Shown: positions 62,800 to 64,000 of the stretch, piece by piece
How positions within the stretch are numbered: position 1 is the first letter of the stretch
Layout of the letters: each line of letters opens with the position of its first letter
NCBI GenBank assembly: GCA_945893365.1
Contig: CAMDED010000009.1
Span: 24,986 to 88,985, forward strand
DNA from: Candidatus Sulfopaludibacter sp. SbA3
GTDB taxonomy: Bacteria; Acidobacteriota; Terriglobia; Bryobacterales; Bryobacteraceae
DNA: 64,000 bases
Reading direction: 5' to 3'
The notes under the pieces: generated by a model
Databases searched by the model: none
What the model saw: the letters and a program-made list of their open reading frames with translations, nothing else
Told to the model about the DNA's origin: nothing
Made by a program: the position numbers and the translations under genes

Positions 62800-62995
62800 C
62801 CGCTCTCGCCCAGAGATCTTCCAGACTCAACTCGTTAAAGAGCACCAGAAACCTCGTCAGCCCCGACCGCGTCCACACCTGGACGGTGAAGAAGTCCGCT
62901 GTTACGATCACCTCGCAGTGCCGGCTCAGGAACTCTTTTCATGTCGTCTTTCGGTTGCGCCCCGGCGCGAGTTCCAAGCCGTGCTCCTTCGCTCC
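62800..62995 (-). pseudogene. Decayed C-terminal piece of an integrase-core (rve/DDE) transposase
   Basis: On the minus strand from about 62995 the frame reads KEHGLELAPGRNRKTT, a stop where tryptophan is expected, then KEFLSRHCEVIVTADFFTVQ and VWTRSGLTRFLVLF. This is the catalytic-domain entry of the integrase-core transposase family whose N-terminal remnant lies at 22.3-22.5 kb. The expected WKEFL tryptophan codon has become TGA, and the following glutamate-containing part is missing. Confidence 0.78.
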
Positions 62996-63062
62996 CGAAA
63001 AACGTGTAGTATACAAGGGAATAGATTGGGCGATTGTGGCCATTTGTCCGAACTGTCCGAAT

Positions 63063-63407
63063 ATGGGCCTTCTATCCAAGGTTCGAGAGCAGGAGATAGC
63101 CGGAACCGTGATCGGTCATCCGGACCAGGGAATACTCCACTCGCGAGTCGGCAGCCCCGGTGGTGGTTTGCCACGCGTGACATTTCTTTTGGAGTCCCCG
63201 ACCCGCGACACGTGGGCAATGGTGTTTGCGGGTTATCTGCTAGCACCTATTTCGTTGGGCGATTATGTGATAGTGCGAGGATTTGAGCGCGGAAAAGGCA
63301 ACTTTGCCGCGCGCGAGATTTGGCTTCGCGGACGGCAGAGCAATGGGGTCTTGGTCTCCGTCGACCCCATGGTGAAAATTGCCGGGGGTGGTTTCTTTTC
63401 GCGTTGA
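63063..63407 (+). CDS. Hypothetical protein next to the right-edge gene
   Basis: 114 residues from ATG 63063 (MGLLSKVREQEIAGTVIGHP). The frame is open upstream, but those bases are antisense to a transposase remnant; a few upstream codons (ICPNCPN) may still belong if a GTG near 63037 is used. Beta-rich core: LPRVTFLLESPTRDTWAMVF, YLLAPISLGDYVIVRG. It resembles an OB-fold-like small domain. It ends seven bases before the next gene and probably forms a unit with it. Confidence 0.5.
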   Translation: MGLLSKVREQEIAGTVIGHPDQGILHSRVGSPGGGLPRVTFLLESPTRDTWAMVFAGYLLAPISLGDYVIVRGFERGKGNFAAREIWLRGRQSNGVLVSVDPMVKIAGGGFFSR

Positions 63408-63414
63408 GCCGACC

Positions 63415-64000
63415 ATGTCTGATCGACCGAGAGGAACAGGAGAACGACACCCTCTTCCGGAGCAAGGGATCCATTCGGCTCCAGAGCCGGTGGTCGATTT
63501 CAACGCAGTACTTGACGATATGCGTCGCAGTTGGTTGGACGCTTGCATTGGTCAGCGGCCTTCTGCGTTACCGATGCCGCTCGCCCAACTCGTGCGTCTT
63601 ACCGCATTGCCACGCCTTGAGATCGAGGACAACGATCCAATGCCGGCTCTTCTACGCGAAAGGCTGTTCTTCACTGCTCTTCATGGCTTAGGGTCGTCTT
63701 TCGTATTCCGCTTCGAGCAACGTTCTGGGGAGTTGCATGTTCTGTTGGGTGCACTCGGGTCAGCCGCGGGGATCGAGCAGGCGCTTCAGTGTCATTTCCC
63801 CGGAAGTCGGCACGAAACATGCCAGCCGTCACCGGTGCAACGTGGGCCGGCATCCCTGATTCTGGGCACACCGCAGAGCCTGGAGGCGGTGTCAGTCGGC
63901 GCCGCTAAATCGTTCCCCGATCTCGGGTCTGTGGCGGCCGCCTTGCGCGACCGCGATTTCACCTTGAATATCCTAGCGAGGCCGCTGGACTCCAAACAGG
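63415..64000 (+). CDS. Start of a large gene running off the right edge, possibly a HerA/DUF87-type ATPase
   Basis: The frame from ATG 63415 is open to the window end (195 codons visible, no stop). Part of the sequence reads LFFTALHGLGSSFVFRFEQR, then GELHVLLGALGSAAGIEQAL and QCHFPG. The mix of a helical lead-in and an antiparallel strand region resembles the N-terminal part of some large HerA/VirB4-like ATPases I remember, but the Walker motifs would lie outside, so the call is weak. Coupling to the small gene seven bases upstream supports a two-gene unit. Confidence 0.5.
   Translation, partial: MSDRPRGTGERHPLPEQGIHSAPEPVVDFNAVLDDMRRSWLDACIGQRPSALPMPLAQLVRLTALPRLEIEDNDPMPALLRERLFFTALHGLGSSFVFRFEQRSGELHVLLGALGSAAGIEQALQCHFPGSRHETCQPSPVQRGPASLILGTPQSLEAVSVGAAKSFPDLGSVAAALRDRDFTLNILARPLDSKQ

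Noticed and set aside
54971..62800. An integron cassette array, given the repeats between genes
   Set aside because: Genes lie in both orientations, are large, and the repeats lack the paired GTTRRRY/RYYYAAC cores expected of attC sites; no integron integrase is present.

Overview
The window looks like part of a chromosome from an acidobacterium of the Solibacter/Bryobacter group. The clearest marker is the large secreted protein at 22.9-26.6 kb, which joins an Ig-like domain, FG-GAP/VCBS-type repeats and the 'Solibacter' TIGR03437-type domain. Other pointers are Tat-like leaders on several enzymes, a Hanks-type Ser/Thr kinase, a DUF3124 lipoprotein and arabinonate-dehydratase/CaiB/sugar-isomerase metabolism. 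This placement comes from family knowledge; no search was run.

Layout. (1) 0-15.7 kb is ordinary, dense chromosome: the start of a secreted cytochrome-like protein, a membrane HD-GYP/GGDEF protein, a compact peptide-type ABC transporter operon (3.5-7.7 kb), an L-arabinonate-dehydratase-type enzyme, a double metallo-beta-lactamase-fold protein, and a translationally coupled run (CaiB-type CoA enzyme, TIM-barrel isomerase, M28 peptidase) ending at a hairpin opposite an UlaG-like hydrolase. (2) 15.7-28.6 kb holds secreted proteins, a kinase, several decayed genes (an enolase-superfamily enzyme, ComM, transposase pieces) and a two-gene membrane-anchored Cas4-like pair. (3) 29.2-34.4 kb is a small set of TagB/TagF-like, LtaS/sulfatase-like, glycerol-3-phosphate-transporter-like and LicC-like genes, suggesting a phosphodiester-linked surface polymer or decoration.

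(4) About 35.0-48.1 kb is an integrated mobile element resembling a phage satellite. It carries two ParB-methyltransferase fusions, two P27-type small terminase subunits but no large terminase, portal or capsid, a cluster of iteron-like repeats beside a RepA-like ATPase, a primase, a sigma-like regulator, an AlpA-like regulator and a large serine recombinase whose C-terminus has tandem XRE-type helix-turn-helix domains. (5) 48.1-64.0 kb is an accessory, probably defensive, island. It holds a DUF5677 gene, a 1,260-residue protein with a degenerate STAND/NACHT-like N-terminus, a long helical middle and a TOPRIM-like C-terminus, small secreted proteins, a nuclease-like gene, a SelA-like enzyme, an unknown coiled-coil protein, a PD-(D/E)XK-NACHT protein and, at the right edge, the start of a possible large ATPase.

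The most striking structure is that the cargo genes of region 5 are separated by short direct repeats. Two are decayed copies of the recombinase 3' end (49.3 and 53.8 kb), both in the orientation of the intact gene. A different repeat family flanks the genes between 58.6 and 62.6 kb. This suggests stepwise accretion of modules next to the recombinase. The best candidate for an undescribed system is the degenerate-STAND/TOPRIM protein with its neighbouring DUF5677 gene; the PD-(D/E)XK-NACHT protein and its neighbour come second.
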